64,000 nucleotides of DNA from Xanthomonas indica (GCF_040529045.1 NZ_CP131914.1:4448501-4512500); one strand, 5' to 3'; shown: positions 1 to 8,671, numbered from the stretch's first letter. The notes: generated from the letters alone by a model not told the origin. Program-made: numbers and translations.

Positions 1-2
1 TC

Positions 3-248
3 GCACCGTGGCCGTTCGTTGCCGCGTGGCCGGCGCTGGGCGACTGGGAACAGAGCGTGGGCCTGGCCGACCGCTGCCTCTACGCCGCCAAGGGCGCCGG
101 CAAGGACGCCTGGGTGGGGCTGGCACCGGGCGCGGCGCCGGACCGGCCGCGCCTGCATGCGCTGCTGGCCGGCGGCGCGCCGGAAGCACTGGGCGACAGC
201 GTGCGCGTGCTGTGTTCGCCCGGGCGCCAGCCGCGCTTCGCGCGCTGA
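3..248 (+). CDS. C-terminal fragment of a GGDEF diguanylate cyclase (5' end outside window)
   Basis: The reading frame is open from the window edge to a TGA at 246-248. The visible residues include SVGLADRCLYAAKGAGKDAW, which matches the last helix and strand of GGDEF domains (typically A-D-xx-LY-xAK-xx-G-x-x). These domains make cyclic di-GMP from two GTP. About 35 poorly conserved residues follow the domain. The catalytic GGDEF signature and any sensor domain lie upstream of the window, so neither activity nor input can be judged. It converges on the binding-protein gene that ends at 265. Confidence 0.75.
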   Translation, partial: APWPFVAAWPALGDWEQSVGLADRCLYAAKGAGKDAWVGLAPGAAPDRPRLHALLAGGAPEALGDSVRVLCSPGRQPRFAR

Positions 249-264
249 ACGCCGCCACCGCCGC

Positions 265-1347
265 TCAGCGCGGCGGTGCCTGCTGCATGCTGCTGCGCCA
301 GGCGTCCAGGAACTGGCGCCGCTTCAGCGCATCCAGGTACACCAGCAACCCCGGGCCCAGCGCGATCGGGCGGAACGCCGCGGCGGCGGCCGGTCCCCCC
401 TGGGCCACCCTGCCCGGCCGCGGCAGGATCGGCTGCAACCGCGCCTCGCGCGACAGCACCTGCTGTCCGCGTGGCGACAGCAGGTAGTCCAGGAAACATC
501 GCGCCTCGGCCGCATGCGGGCTGTCGCGCGGGATCACCGCGGTACGCAGCGCCACCAGGGTGTAGTCCTCCGGCTGCACGATCGCCAGCGGCGCGCCGGC
601 ATCGATGCGCGCCTGTGCATACGAGCCCAGCACGTTGTAGGCCAGCAGCAGCTCGCCGCGCGCGACCTTGTCCAGGAGCACGCCGGTGCGCTCCTCCAGC
701 ACCACCTGGTTGTCGCCCATCGCCGCCAGCAGCGCCCCGGCCATGCTGCCGAGTTGGCTGTCCTGGGTCGCGAACAGGTAGCCCACGCCGCTGCGCTCCA
801 CGTCGTAGGTGCCGATGCGTCCGCGCAGCGGCTGGCCCGGTGCGCGCAGCAGTTCCAGCAGGCGACGGCGGGTGCGCGGCACCTGCGCGGCCGGTAGCCG
901 CGCGGTGTTGTAGACGATCGCCACCGGCTCGTAGCTGATGCCGAACAGTTCGTGCCGCCATTGCGCCCACGCCGGTAGCGCCTCGGTCTGCGGCGAACGG
1001 TGCGCCAGCGCGTGGCCGTCGTTCACCAGCTTGGTCTGCAGGTCCATGCTGGCGCTGATCAGCAGATCGGCGCAGCGCGGGCCCGGGCCCGGCCGTAGAT
1101 AGCGCTGGTAGATGTCCCAGGCGATCGCGTCCTGGTACACCACCTCGGTCTGTGGATGCAGACGCTGGTAATCGCCGATCACCGCGGCGAACACCTCGAT
1201 GTCGGTCGAGCCCTGGATGCACAGCTGCGCGCTGGCCGCGCCCTGTGCCGGGAAGCGGCGCACGTCGCCGGGCGCGGCCAGCGCGGCGCCTGCGAGCAGC
1301 ACGGTCAACAGCAGCGGCAGTCGGCACAGCAGCATGGGCAGGCTCAT
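265..1347 (-). CDS. Periplasmic solute-binding protein co-transcribed with tctDE
   Basis: 360 residues with an N-terminal signal peptide (LLLTVLLAGAALA, cleavage near residue 22). The body resembles the iron/anion-type periplasmic binding proteins (SBP_bac_11 style): IQGSTDIEVF near the N terminus, ELFGISYEPVAIVYNT in the middle and FLDYLLSPRGQQVLSREARL near the C terminus. The ATG overlaps the stop of the upstream histidine kinase gene (ATGA, 1344-1347), which indicates translational coupling. No ABC or tripartite permease gene lies nearby. I infer it may deliver a ligand signal to the TctE-like kinase rather than feed a transporter. The family call is fairly sure. The ligand (citrate, another tricarboxylate or a metal complex) is not visible. 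Confidence 0.8.
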   Translation of the reverse strand: MSLPMLLCRLPLLLTVLLAGAALAAPGDVRRFPAQGAASAQLCIQGSTDIEVFAAVIGDYQRLHPQTEVVYQDAIAWDIYQRYLRPGPGPRCADLLISASMDLQTKLVNDGHALAHRSPQTEALPAWAQWRHELFGISYEPVAIVYNTARLPAAQVPRTRRRLLELLRAPGQPLRGRIGTYDVERSGVGYLFATQDSQLGSMAGALLAAMGDNQVVLEERTGVLLDKVARGELLLAYNVLGSYAQARIDAGAPLAIVQPEDYTLVALRTAVIPRDSPHAAEARCFLDYLLSPRGQQVLSREARLQPILPRPGRVAQGGPAAAAAFRPIALGPGLLVYLDALKRRQFLDAWRSSMQQAPPR

Positions 1348-2732
1348 GGATGCAACCTCGGCAGGTGCAGGCTGGCGATCAGGCCGCCGCCCACGCGATT
1401 GGACAGGTCGATGCGGCCGCCATGGGCCTCGACCACGCGCTTGACGATCGCCAGGCCCAGTCCGGCGCCGCCAGCGGCCGCACCCTCGCCGCGCACGAAG
1501 CGCTCGAACACGCGCTCGGCCTCGGCCGCGGCGATGCCGGGACCGTGGTCGGCCACGGTCACCACGCAGTCGCGCGCATTGCAGGTCAGCGCGACCTGCA
1601 GCGGGCCATCGCCGCCGTACTTGCAGGCGTTGTCGATCAGGTTCTTGATCGCCTCGCGCAACAGCAGCGCATCGCCGCGCACCAGCGCCGGTTCGCTGGC
1701 GACGGCCAGTTGCACGCGCGGCCGCGGCGCGGCCTGCGGCACGGCCTCGTGCAGCGCCTGGTGCAGCACCTCGGCCAGGTCGACGCTGGCATAGCGTTGC
1801 AGGTTCGAACGGTGGATCACGCTGGCATCGCTGAGCAACTGGTTGAGCAGGCGGCTCATGTGCGTGGCATTGCGCTCGATCGCCTCCAGGCTGCGGCGCA
1901 TCTCGTGCGGGTCGTCCTCGTCCAGCGCCAGTTGCGCCTGCGCGCGCAGCGCCGCCAGCGGCGTGCGCATCTGGTGCGCGGCTTCGGCCATGAACGCACG
2001 CAAGGTTTCGTTGCTGCCGGCCAGGCGCGCCATGAAGCGGTTCAGCGCCGCCACCATCTGCTGCATCTCCTGCGGCGCGGTCGCGGCCACCGGCTTGAGC
2101 TCGGACGGTTCGCGCCGCGACAGCTCGCGCTCCAGCGTGCGCAGCGGACGCAAGGCACGCGATACGCCCAGCCAGACCAGCGCCAACGCCAGCAGCGACA
2201 GCAATGCGATCGCCACCAGTGCGTGCAGCACCACGTCCTGCGCCAGCGCCTCGCGTGCGCGGCGGGTCTGCCCCACCTGCACCCACACCTGGTCCTGCGC
2301 CGCCGCCGAGGACACCCGCCGCGACACCACCGCAAAGCGCACCGGCTCGCCGCTGTAGACCGCGTCGAACAAGCGCGGCGGTGCGCTGGCGCGCGGCAGC
2401 GACGGCGCCGCCGGCAGGTCGTCGTAGCCGGTGATGGTGCGCCCGCGCGCATCGAACACGCGGTAGAACACCCGGTCCTCCGGCGCCATCGCCAGCAGGT
2501 CCAGCGCCGCGTACGGCAGGTCCACCTGCCATTGGCCGCCGGCCAGCGCCACCGAATCGACGATGGACAGCGCCGAGGACACCAGCAGGTGGTCGTAGGA
2601 GCGGTTGGCGGCGCGCTGGCCGTAATCGCGCGCCACGAAGAACAGCGCCACCGCGCCGAGCAGCGACAACGCGCCCAGGTAGCGCAGCAGCGTGCGCCGG
2701 ATCGAAGGCGCCGGCGGCGCGGCCTCAGCCAT
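1344..2732 (-). CDS. tctE: TctE-type sensor histidine kinase
   Basis: 462 residues. TM1 lies at about 14-33, the periplasmic TctE-like sensor at about 34-165 and TM2 at about 168-190. A HAMP-like stretch follows, then an H-box with phospho-acceptor His253 (EAAHQMRTPLAALR), an N-box (LIDNACKYGG), a D-box (DHGPGIA) and a G-box (GAGLGLAIVKRVVEAHGG). The family senses tricarboxylates and phosphorylates TctD. Its start overlaps the end of tctD by 8 nt and its stop overlaps the start of the binding-protein gene by 4 nt, so all three form one tight operon. The CitMHS transporter across the divergent region supports citrate as the signal. Confidence 0.9.
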   Translation of the reverse strand: MAEAAPPAPSIRRTLLRYLGALSLLGAVALFFVARDYGQRAANRSYDHLLVSSALSIVDSVALAGGQWQVDLPYAALDLLAMAPEDRVFYRVFDARGRTITGYDDLPAAPSLPRASAPPRLFDAVYSGEPVRFAVVSRRVSSAAAQDQVWVQVGQTRRAREALAQDVVLHALVAIALLSLLALALVWLGVSRALRPLRTLERELSRREPSELKPVAATAPQEMQQMVAALNRFMARLAGSNETLRAFMAEAAHQMRTPLAALRAQAQLALDEDDPHEMRRSLEAIERNATHMSRLLNQLLSDASVIHRSNLQRYASVDLAEVLHQALHEAVPQAAPRPRVQLAVASEPALVRGDALLLREAIKNLIDNACKYGGDGPLQVALTCNARDCVVTVADHGPGIAAAEAERVFERFVRGEGAAAGGAGLGLAIVKRVVEAHGGRIDLSNRVGGGLIASLHLPRLHP

Positions 2733-3429
2733 CGGCGTCCGCTGCCGCCGGATCCGGCGGCGCCGCGTCCGCCTCCAGCTTGTAGCCGACGCCGCGCACG
2801 GTGACGATGCGCAGCGGCGCGGCGGCCAGCTTCTTGCGCAGGCGCCCGACGTAGAGCTCGATCGCGTTCGGCCCGGCCTCGTCGTCGAAGCCGAACAGGC
2901 CGTTGCCGATCTCGTCCTTGCCCACCACCTGGCCGAGCCGGCCGATCAGGATCTCCAGCAGGCGGTACTCGCGGTTGGGCAAGTCGATCGGCGTGCCGTC
3001 CAGGCTGACACTGTGCGCGGCGTTGTCGAAGGCGAAACCGCCAAGCTGCACCACCTCGCTGGCCTGGCCGCGGTTGCGCCGCAGCAACACCCGGCAGCGC
3101 GCCTCGAACTCGCGGAAATCGAATGGCTTGCCCAGGTAATCGTCGGCACCCACGTCCAGCGCCTGCACCCGGTCCTCGATGCCGTCGCGCGCGGTCAGCA
3201 TCAGCACCGGCGTGGTATCGCCGCGCTCGCGCAGCCCGGCCAGCACGCGCAGCCCGTCCAGCCCCGGCAGGCCGATGTCCAGCACCACCAGATCGAAGCG
3301 CTGGTAGCGCAGCACCCCGGCCGCACTCAAGCCATCGCGCTGCCAATCCACCGCATGCCCGCTGCGGCGCATGCGCCGCACGATCGCATCGGCGAGATCG
3401 GCGTTGTCTTCTACCAGGAGCAGGCGCAT
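2725..3429 (-). CDS. tctD: TctD-type OmpR-family response regulator
   Basis: 234 residues. The receiver domain covers about 1-115, with acidic residues E7/D8 (LLVEDNADLAD), phospho-acceptor Asp51 (LVVLDIGLPG) and the conserved Lys in DDYLGKPF. The winged-helix DNA-binding domain covers about 125-222 (LPNREYRLLEILIGR, ELYVGRLRKKL, IVTVRGVGYKLEAD). It is the first gene of the minus-strand operon and is divergent from the porin and CitMHS genes. TctDE is known to activate citH in Xanthomonas and the tricarboxylate transporter tctCBA in Salmonella. The target promoter here is inferred to be upstream of 3653 and/or 4978. Confidence 0.9.
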   Translation of the reverse strand: MRLLLVEDNADLADAIVRRMRRSGHAVDWQRDGLSAAGVLRYQRFDLVVLDIGLPGLDGLRVLAGLRERGDTTPVLMLTARDGIEDRVQALDVGADDYLGKPFDFREFEARCRVLLRRNRGQASEVVQLGGFAFDNAAHSVSLDGTPIDLPNREYRLLEILIGRLGQVVGKDEIGNGLFGFDDEAGPNAIELYVGRLRKKLAAAPLRIVTVRGVGYKLEADAAPPDPAAADADG

Positions 3430-3439
3430 TCGGGGCCAG

Positions 3440-3542
3440 GAATGGTGAATCGGGAATAGGGAATGGAAAACAGCAACGGCAGAAGCCTAGCGCATCCGGG
3501 AGCGTGCTTTTTCGATTCCCCATTCTCGATTCCCGATTCCCC
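3440..3542. repeat. GGGAATCGGGAATGG-type inverted repeat
   Basis: A left arm of GGGAAT/GAATGG words (about 3440-3466) is matched by the complementary ATTCCCGATTCCCC arm at 3511-3542, across about 45 bases that include a short T run. The same word family recurs at 4848-4880, 6311-6393, 8459-8671 and 27483-27512. It occupies much of the tctD-porin intergenic region and could fold as a hairpin in RNA. Confidence 0.75.
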
Positions 3543-3652
3543 ACCGCCGACAGGTCGATGACAGCTACGCCCGACTAGGCTGCGTCCATGCCGGTCCGCG
3601 GCATGCGCAGGCGGACCGATCCAATCGCTGCGACACGCACCTGGGAGGGGAC

Positions 3653-4843
3653 GTGGAACTGAAGACTCTGACATGGGGCAGCGCCTGCGCGCTGCTGTGC
3701 CTGGCCGGCTCGGCGCGCGCCGCCACCGACGACGACAGCCCGGTGACCGCCGAACTCGGTGGCCGCCTGCACTGGGATTTCGCCCATTTCGACAACGACC
3801 ATCGCGGCACGCCCAATCCCGACGACACCGAGATCCGCCGCCTGTGGCTGGACGTGTCCGGCAAGGCGTTCGGGTTCGGCTACAAGGTCGAAGGCGATTT
3901 CGCCGGGCTGCAGGACGATTTCAACGGCAAGGGCATCGAGGCCAAGGACGTCTACATCACCCGCAAATTCGGCGCCGGCACGCTGACCGTGGGCCAGTTC
4001 AAGCAGTACTTCACCCTCGACGACCGCACCGGCTCCAACTTCGGCCAGTTCCTGGAGCGCAGCGGCGCGGCCAGTACGCTGGCGCCGCTGTACCGCAAGG
4101 CGGTGTCGTGGCAGGCCGCAGGCACCGACTACACCTGGGCCGCCAGCGTCTACAGCCTGCAGAGCATCGACGTCTCCAACGTCCGCGGCCATGCGTTCGG
4201 CGGCCGCGGCACCTGGGCGCCGGGCGCGCGCGACGGCGACGTGCTGCACCTCGGCCTGTCGCTGGCGCACGAGCACTACGATCATCCCGGCGCCGGCGGC
4301 GCGCCGGCGCTGAGCATCCGCCCGCGCCCGGCCGGGCATCTGTCCGACGACAGCCGCATCACCCTGGCGCGCTTCGCCGACGGCCGCGACACCGACGTGG
4401 ACAAGTGGTCGCTGGAATACGCGCAGGTGCGCGGCCCGCTGTCGTGGCAGGGCGAGTTCAGTGGCGGCGTGTTCGACGATGGTGCGCAGCGTGCCGACGT
4501 GATGGCGGCCTACGGCTTCGTCAGCTGGTTCGCCACCGGCGAATCGCGCCGCTACGACGGCAAGACCGGACGTTTCACCCGCATCAAGCAGGTCAACCAC
4601 AAGTACGGCGCCTTCGAATTGGCGCTGCGCTACGACCGTATGTGGGGCGAGCAGCACCGCGACGGCCAGCCGGATCTGCTCGACGCCTCCACCGCCTCGT
4701 GGACGCTGGCCGGCAACTGGTACATCAAGCCGAACCTGCGGCTGATGCTCAACCTGATCGACAGCCGCAACCGCGATCACCTGGCCGGCGTGACGCTGGA
4801 CCATACGCGGGCGATTACCGGGCGCTTTCAGTATGACTTCTGA
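3653..4843 (+). CDS. OprO/OprP-family outer-membrane porin
   Basis: 396 residues. The GTG start at 3653 is preceded by a strong GGGAGGGG ribosome site and begins a clear signal peptide (LTWGSACALLCLAGSARA). The mature protein is rich in alternating strands, shows the Porin_O_P pattern (GGRLHWDFAHFDND, EIRRLWLDVSGKAFGFGYKVEGDF, FKQYFTLDDRTGS) and ends in Tyr-Asp-Phe, the usual beta-barrel C terminus for BamA recognition. Family members are trimeric anion channels. Next to tctDE and a citrate carrier it probably admits citrate or a related anion, which is inferred from position only. Confidence 0.88.
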   Translation: MELKTLTWGSACALLCLAGSARAATDDDSPVTAELGGRLHWDFAHFDNDHRGTPNPDDTEIRRLWLDVSGKAFGFGYKVEGDFAGLQDDFNGKGIEAKDVYITRKFGAGTLTVGQFKQYFTLDDRTGSNFGQFLERSGAASTLAPLYRKAVSWQAAGTDYTWAASVYSLQSIDVSNVRGHAFGGRGTWAPGARDGDVLHLGLSLAHEHYDHPGAGGAPALSIRPRPAGHLSDDSRITLARFADGRDTDVDKWSLEYAQVRGPLSWQGEFSGGVFDDGAQRADVMAAYGFVSWFATGESRRYDGKTGRFTRIKQVNHKYGAFELALRYDRMWGEQHRDGQPDLLDASTASWTLAGNWYIKPNLRLMLNLIDSRNRDHLAGVTLDHTRAITGRFQYDF

Positions 4844-4847
4844 GTGC

Positions 4848-4880
4848 CGGGATTCGGGAGTGGGGATTTGGGATTCGCAA
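4848..4880. repeat. Degenerate copy of the GGGATTCGGGA word repeat
   Basis: GGGATTCGGGAGTGGGGATTTGGGATTCG lies just after the porin stop. It is a diverged single arm of the repeat seen at 3440-3542, with a weak complementary stretch near 4915-4930 (TTTCGATTTTCGGATCTCC). Confidence 0.5.
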
Positions 4881-4977
4881 CGGCGGCATTTCGCGATGTG
4901 ACATCTGGTCGGCTTTCGATTTTCGGATCTCCGCTGCGGGATCCGCCTTCTTTCATGCACCACCTTGAGGAACTTCC

Positions 4978-6303
4978 ATGCTGACCGCGCTCGGTTTCGG
5001 AATGGTCATTACCTTCATGTACCTGATCATGAGCAAGCGGCTGTCGCCGCTGGTCGCGTTGATCATCGTCCCGATCGTGTTCGCGCTGGCCGGCGGCTTC
5101 GGCACCGGCATCAACGAGATGATGCTGGAAGGGATCAAGAAGATCGCACCCACCGGCGTCATGCTGATGTTCGCGATCCTGTACTTCGGCGTGATGATCG
5201 ACGCCGGCCTGTTCGACCCGCTGGTGCGGCGCATCCTGCGCCTGGTCAAGGGCGACCCGATGAAGATCGTGGTCGGCACCGCGGTGCTGGCGCTGCTGAT
5301 CTCGCTCGACGGCGACGGGTCCACCACCTACATGATCACGGTTTCGGCGATGTTGCCGCTGTACCGGCGGCTGGGCATGAACGCGCTGAACATGACCTGC
5401 GTGACCATCCTGGCCGGTGGCGTGATGAACCTGACGCCGTGGGGCGGCCCCACCGCGCGCGCGGCCACCGCGCTGCACGTGGACCCGGCCGACGTGTTCG
5501 TGCCGCTGGTGCCGGCGATGGCGCTGGCGATCGCCGGCATCCTGGCGCTGGCCTGGTACCTGGGCATGAAGGAGCGGCGCCGCCTCGGCGTGGTGACGCT
5601 GCCCGGCGATGCATGGATGGACAGCAGCGTGGCCGACGACGGCGAGGCGCTGCCCACGGTGGAGGACGCCGAGGACATCAAGCGGCCGCGGCTGCTGTGG
5701 GTGAACCTGCTGCTGACCCTGGCGTTGATGGCCGCGCTGGTGATCGGCGTGCTGCCGATGCCGGTGCTGTTCATGATCGGCTTCGCGCTGGCGCTGCTGA
5801 TCAACTACCCGAACCTGGCCGAACAGCGCCGGCGCCTGGTCAACCATGCCGGCAACGTGCTGTCGGTGGTGTCGCTGATCTTCGCCGCCGGCGTTTTCAC
5901 CGGCATCCTCTCCAACACCGGCATGGTCGAGGCGATGTCGCGCAGCTTCCTGGCGGTGATCCCCGACGCCTGGGGGCCTTACCTGGCGGTGATCACCGCG
6001 CTGGCCAGCATGCCCTTCACCTTCTTCATGTCCAACGACGCCTTCTACTTCGGCGTGCTGCCGATCCTGTCCGACGCCGCCAGCCACTACGGCATCACCC
6101 CGGTGGAAATGGCCCGCGCCTCGCTGGCCGGGCAACCGGTGCACCTGCTCAGCCCGCTGGTGCCGTCCACCTACCTGCTGGTCGGCCTGGCCAAGGTCGA
6201 CTTCGCCGACCACCAGCGCTTCACTCTGAAATGGGCGGTGCTGATCTCGCTGGTGTTGATGGGTGGCAGCTTGTTATTCGCACTGTATCCGTTGGCCGCT
6301 TGA
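4978..6303 (+). CDS. citH: CitMHS-family citrate:proton (metal-citrate) symporter
   Basis: 441 residues with about 11-12 hydrophobic segments. Typical CitMHS stretches are visible: MFAILYFGVMIDAGLFDPLVRR, SLDGDGSTTYMITVSAMLPLYRRLGM, GGVMNLTPWGGPTARA, IFAAGVFTGILSNTGM and FFMSNDAFYFGVLPIL. The family imports citrate complexed with a divalent metal. The ATG is preceded by GAGGAAC. It lies 134 bp after the porin gene on the same strand and faces the tctDE operon. This matches the arrangement known for citH of plant-pathogenic Xanthomonas, where TctDE switches the gene on with citrate. Confidence 0.92.
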   Translation: MLTALGFGMVITFMYLIMSKRLSPLVALIIVPIVFALAGGFGTGINEMMLEGIKKIAPTGVMLMFAILYFGVMIDAGLFDPLVRRILRLVKGDPMKIVVGTAVLALLISLDGDGSTTYMITVSAMLPLYRRLGMNALNMTCVTILAGGVMNLTPWGGPTARAATALHVDPADVFVPLVPAMALAIAGILALAWYLGMKERRRLGVVTLPGDAWMDSSVADDGEALPTVEDAEDIKRPRLLWVNLLLTLALMAALVIGVLPMPVLFMIGFALALLINYPNLAEQRRRLVNHAGNVLSVVSLIFAAGVFTGILSNTGMVEAMSRSFLAVIPDAWGPYLAVITALASMPFTFFMSNDAFYFGVLPILSDAASHYGITPVEMARASLAGQPVHLLSPLVPSTYLLVGLAKVDFADHQRFTLKWAVLISLVLMGGSLLFALYPLAA

Positions 6304-6310
6304 GCGCTGC

Positions 6311-6393
6311 CGGGAATGGGGAATCGAGAATCGGGAATCGCAAGAGCGGCCCCGCTTCCCACCATTCCCGATTCCCCACTCCCCATTCCCAAC
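6311..6393. repeat. GGGAATGGGGAATCG inverted repeat after citH
   Basis: The left arm 6311-6340 (GGGAATGGGGAATCGAGAAT...) and right arm 6358-6393 (ATTCCCGATTCCCCACTCCC...) are near-perfect complements around a short GC-rich loop. It fills most of the gap between citH and the SDR gene and could act as a transcript 3'-end hairpin. It belongs to the same family as the copy at 3440-3542. Confidence 0.8.
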
Positions 6394-6410
6394 TCCGAAG
6401 GAGTTAAGCC

Positions 6411-7151
6411 ATGACCCTCCGCATCGCCTACGTCACCAGCGGCATGGGCAGCATCGGTACCGCGATCTGCCAGAAGCTGGCGCGCAACGGCCACACCGTG
6501 GTCGCCGGCTGCGGCCCGGACTCGCCGCGCAAGTCGGCGTGGCTGCGCGAGCAGCGCGAGCTCGGTTTCGACTTCATCGCCTCCGAAGGCAACGCCACCG
6601 ACTGGGATTCCACGGTGGCCGCGTTCGCCAAGGTCAAGGCCGAGGTCGGCGAGATCGACGTGCTGGTCAACAACGCCGGCGGCAGCCGCGACATGCTGTT
6701 CCGGCAGATGGGCCGCGAGGACTGGCAGGCGGTGATCGCCAGCAATCTGCATGCGCTGTTCAACATCACCAAGCAGGTGGTGGACGGCATGACCGCGCGC
6801 GGCTGGGGCCGCATCGTCAACATCGGCGCAGTCAGCGCGCAGAAGGGCCAGATCGGCCAGATCAACTACGCCACCGCCAAGGCGGCGATGCAGGGCTTCA
6901 GCCGCGCGCTGGCGCAGGAAGTGGCCTCGCGTGGGGTCACCGTCAACACCGTCTCGCCCGGCTACATCGCCAGCGCGGCGATCAGCGGCTTCCCGCCGGA
7001 CGTGCTCGATCGCCTGGCCAGTTCGGTGCCGCTGCGTCGGCTCGGCAAGCCCGAGGAAGTGGCCGCGCTGTGCGCCTGGCTGGCCTCGGACGAGGCCGCC
7101 TACGTCACCGGCGCCGACTACGCGGTCAACGGCGGCCTGCACATGGCCTGA
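6411..7151 (+). CDS. phbB: Acetoacetyl-CoA reductase-like short-chain dehydrogenase
   Basis: 246 residues, the classical SDR length. The N-terminal nucleotide motif is TSGMGSIGTAIC instead of TGGxxGIG. NNAGG is at about 88-92, the catalytic Ser sits in NIGAVSAQKGQ, and the Tyr-xxx-Lys dyad is YATAK. The overall pattern (INYATAKAAMQGFSRALAQE, VNTVSPGYIAS) is that of PhbB, which reduces acetoacetyl-CoA to 3-hydroxybutyryl-CoA with NADPH. A 3-oxoacyl-ACP reductase role cannot be excluded. No phaC or phaA gene is adjacent. GAAGGAG lies 7 nt before the ATG. Confidence 0.82.
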   Translation: MTLRIAYVTSGMGSIGTAICQKLARNGHTVVAGCGPDSPRKSAWLREQRELGFDFIASEGNATDWDSTVAAFAKVKAEVGEIDVLVNNAGGSRDMLFRQMGREDWQAVIASNLHALFNITKQVVDGMTARGWGRIVNIGAVSAQKGQIGQINYATAKAAMQGFSRALAQEVASRGVTVNTVSPGYIASAAISGFPPDVLDRLASSVPLRRLGKPEEVAALCAWLASDEAAYVTGADYAVNGGLHMA

Positions 7152-7423
7152 GACATGCTTCGCCTCCCGCGCTGTGCGCGCCGCGGTTGTGCGTGCGCGT
7201 GGCAGGCAGGCGCCATGACGTGGCCGTGCGCCAGGCTCAGTGACACGGCAACGGGCCGCACAGACACGCCCCCTGCTTGAACCTGGCCGGCGCGGCGTGG
7301 CGCCGCCCACGGGCACGACGCGCCCACCACTGCGGCGGCGATGCGGCCGCGACGCGCAAAGCGGCGCGCCGCCTGCCTGGCATACACTGCAACTTCCGCT
7401 TCGTTCGTCGCGCCCCGCTCCGC

Positions 7424-8455
7424 ATGTCCGACAAACCCGAACCCGGCGCGCCCGCCGCGCGCCTGCAGATGGCCGACATCGCGCGCATGGCCGGCGTGTC
7501 CGAATCCACGGTGTCGCGCGCGCTGGCCGACAATCCGGTGGTCGCCGAACGCACCCGCGCCTACATCAAGCAGCTCGCCCGCGACGCCGGCTACCGGGTC
7601 GACCCGGTGGCGCGCAGCCTGCGTTCGCGCCGCTCCAACATCGTCTGCGTCGCGGTGCCGTTGATGCACGCGCACGAGCAGCCGTTGTCGGACCCGTTCA
7701 TGATGACCATGCTGGCGCTGCTCGCCGACGCACTGACCGCGCGCGGCTACAGCATGCTGCTGTCCAAGCTGGACCAGCACCAGGACCACTGGGTCGAGGA
7801 CCTGGCGCGCAGCAGCCGGGCCGACGGCGTCATCATGCTGGGCCAGAGCCACGAGCACGCCTCGCTGGACGCGGCCGCGCGCGGCGGCCTGCCGATGCTG
7901 GTGTGGGGCAGCCGCATCGATGGCCAGGCCTATGCCAGCGTCGGCAGCGACAACCTGCGCGGCGGCGAACTGGCCACCGCGCACCTGATCGAGCACGGCC
8001 GCCAGCGCATCGCCTTCCTCGGCGACGAGCAACTACCGGAAGTGGCGCCGCGCTTCGCCGGCTACCGGCGCATGCTCGACGCGCACGGCCTGGTGTTCGA
8101 CCCGCGGCTGCACGCGCGCAGCCATTTCCTCAGCGAGGACGCCTACCGCCTGACCCGCGCGATGCTGAAGAAGACCGATCCACCGGATGCGGTCTTTGCC
8201 GCCTCCGACGTGATCGCCCTGGGCGCGATCCGCGCCCTGATCGAAGCCGGCCATCGCGTGCCGCAGGACATCGCCCTGGTCGGCTTCGACGACATTCCGC
8301 TCGCCGCCTACAGCCAGCCGCCGCTGACCACCGTGCGCCAGGACCTGGCGCAGGCCGCCACCCTGCTGGTGGACGGCGTGCTGCACCTGATCGCCGGCAC
8401 ACCGGTCGACTCGGTGGAGCTGCCGGTGAGCCTGGTGGTGCGGGAGTCGGCTTGA
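7424..8455 (+). CDS. suxR: SuxR, LacI-family repressor of the sucrose locus
   Basis: 343 residues from the ATG at 7424; the frame is open upstream to 7277 but lacks LacI homology there. The helix-turn-helix is at about 14-36 (MADIARMAGVSESTVSRAL) with the hinge helix PVARSLRSRRSNIV at about 59-72. It is followed by a periplasmic-binding-protein-like sugar sensor ending VPQDIALVGFDDIPLAAYSQPPLTTV. The order suxR-suxC-suxA-suxB is that described for X. campestris, where SuxR represses the sucrose transporter, receptor and amylosucrase genes. Likely operators lie at 10039 and 10140. Confidence 0.88.
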   Translation: MSDKPEPGAPAARLQMADIARMAGVSESTVSRALADNPVVAERTRAYIKQLARDAGYRVDPVARSLRSRRSNIVCVAVPLMHAHEQPLSDPFMMTMLALLADALTARGYSMLLSKLDQHQDHWVEDLARSSRADGVIMLGQSHEHASLDAAARGGLPMLVWGSRIDGQAYASVGSDNLRGGELATAHLIEHGRQRIAFLGDEQLPEVAPRFAGYRRMLDAHGLVFDPRLHARSHFLSEDAYRLTRAMLKKTDPPDAVFAASDVIALGAIRALIEAGHRVPQDIALVGFDDIPLAAYSQPPLTTVRQDLAQAATLLVDGVLHLIAGTPVDSVELPVSLVVRESA

Positions 8456-8458
8456 AGG

Positions 8459-8671
8459 CTGGGAATGGGGAATCGGGAATGGGGAATCGGAAAAGCGCTG
8501 GTCGCGCGCTGACGCTGCATCAGCTGGCCTAGGGCTCTACATTCGAATTGCGCGCTTCCTGGCAATGGATTGCACGCAGATAGCGAAGTTGAAAATCGGT
8601 TACCACGCGGAGTTTCAGCGCACGATGCCGCGCTTTCCCGATTCCCCATTCCCGGTTCCCCATTCCCGACG
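8459..8671. repeat. Long-range inverted GGGAATCGGGAATGG arms between suxR and suxC
   Basis: The left arm 8459-8495 (tandem GGGAATGGGGAATCG words) is complementary to the right arm 8636-8671 (ATTCCCCATTCCCGGTTCCCCATTCC). The spacer is about 140 bp. The right arm lies inside the 3' end of the convergent suxC frame and encodes its last residues. Confidence 0.75.

Noticed and set aside
1152-2804. Long plus-strand frame opposite the tctE gene
   Set aside because: Antisense shadow rich in Arg, Gln and His with no motif; the minus strand encodes complete kinase boxes.
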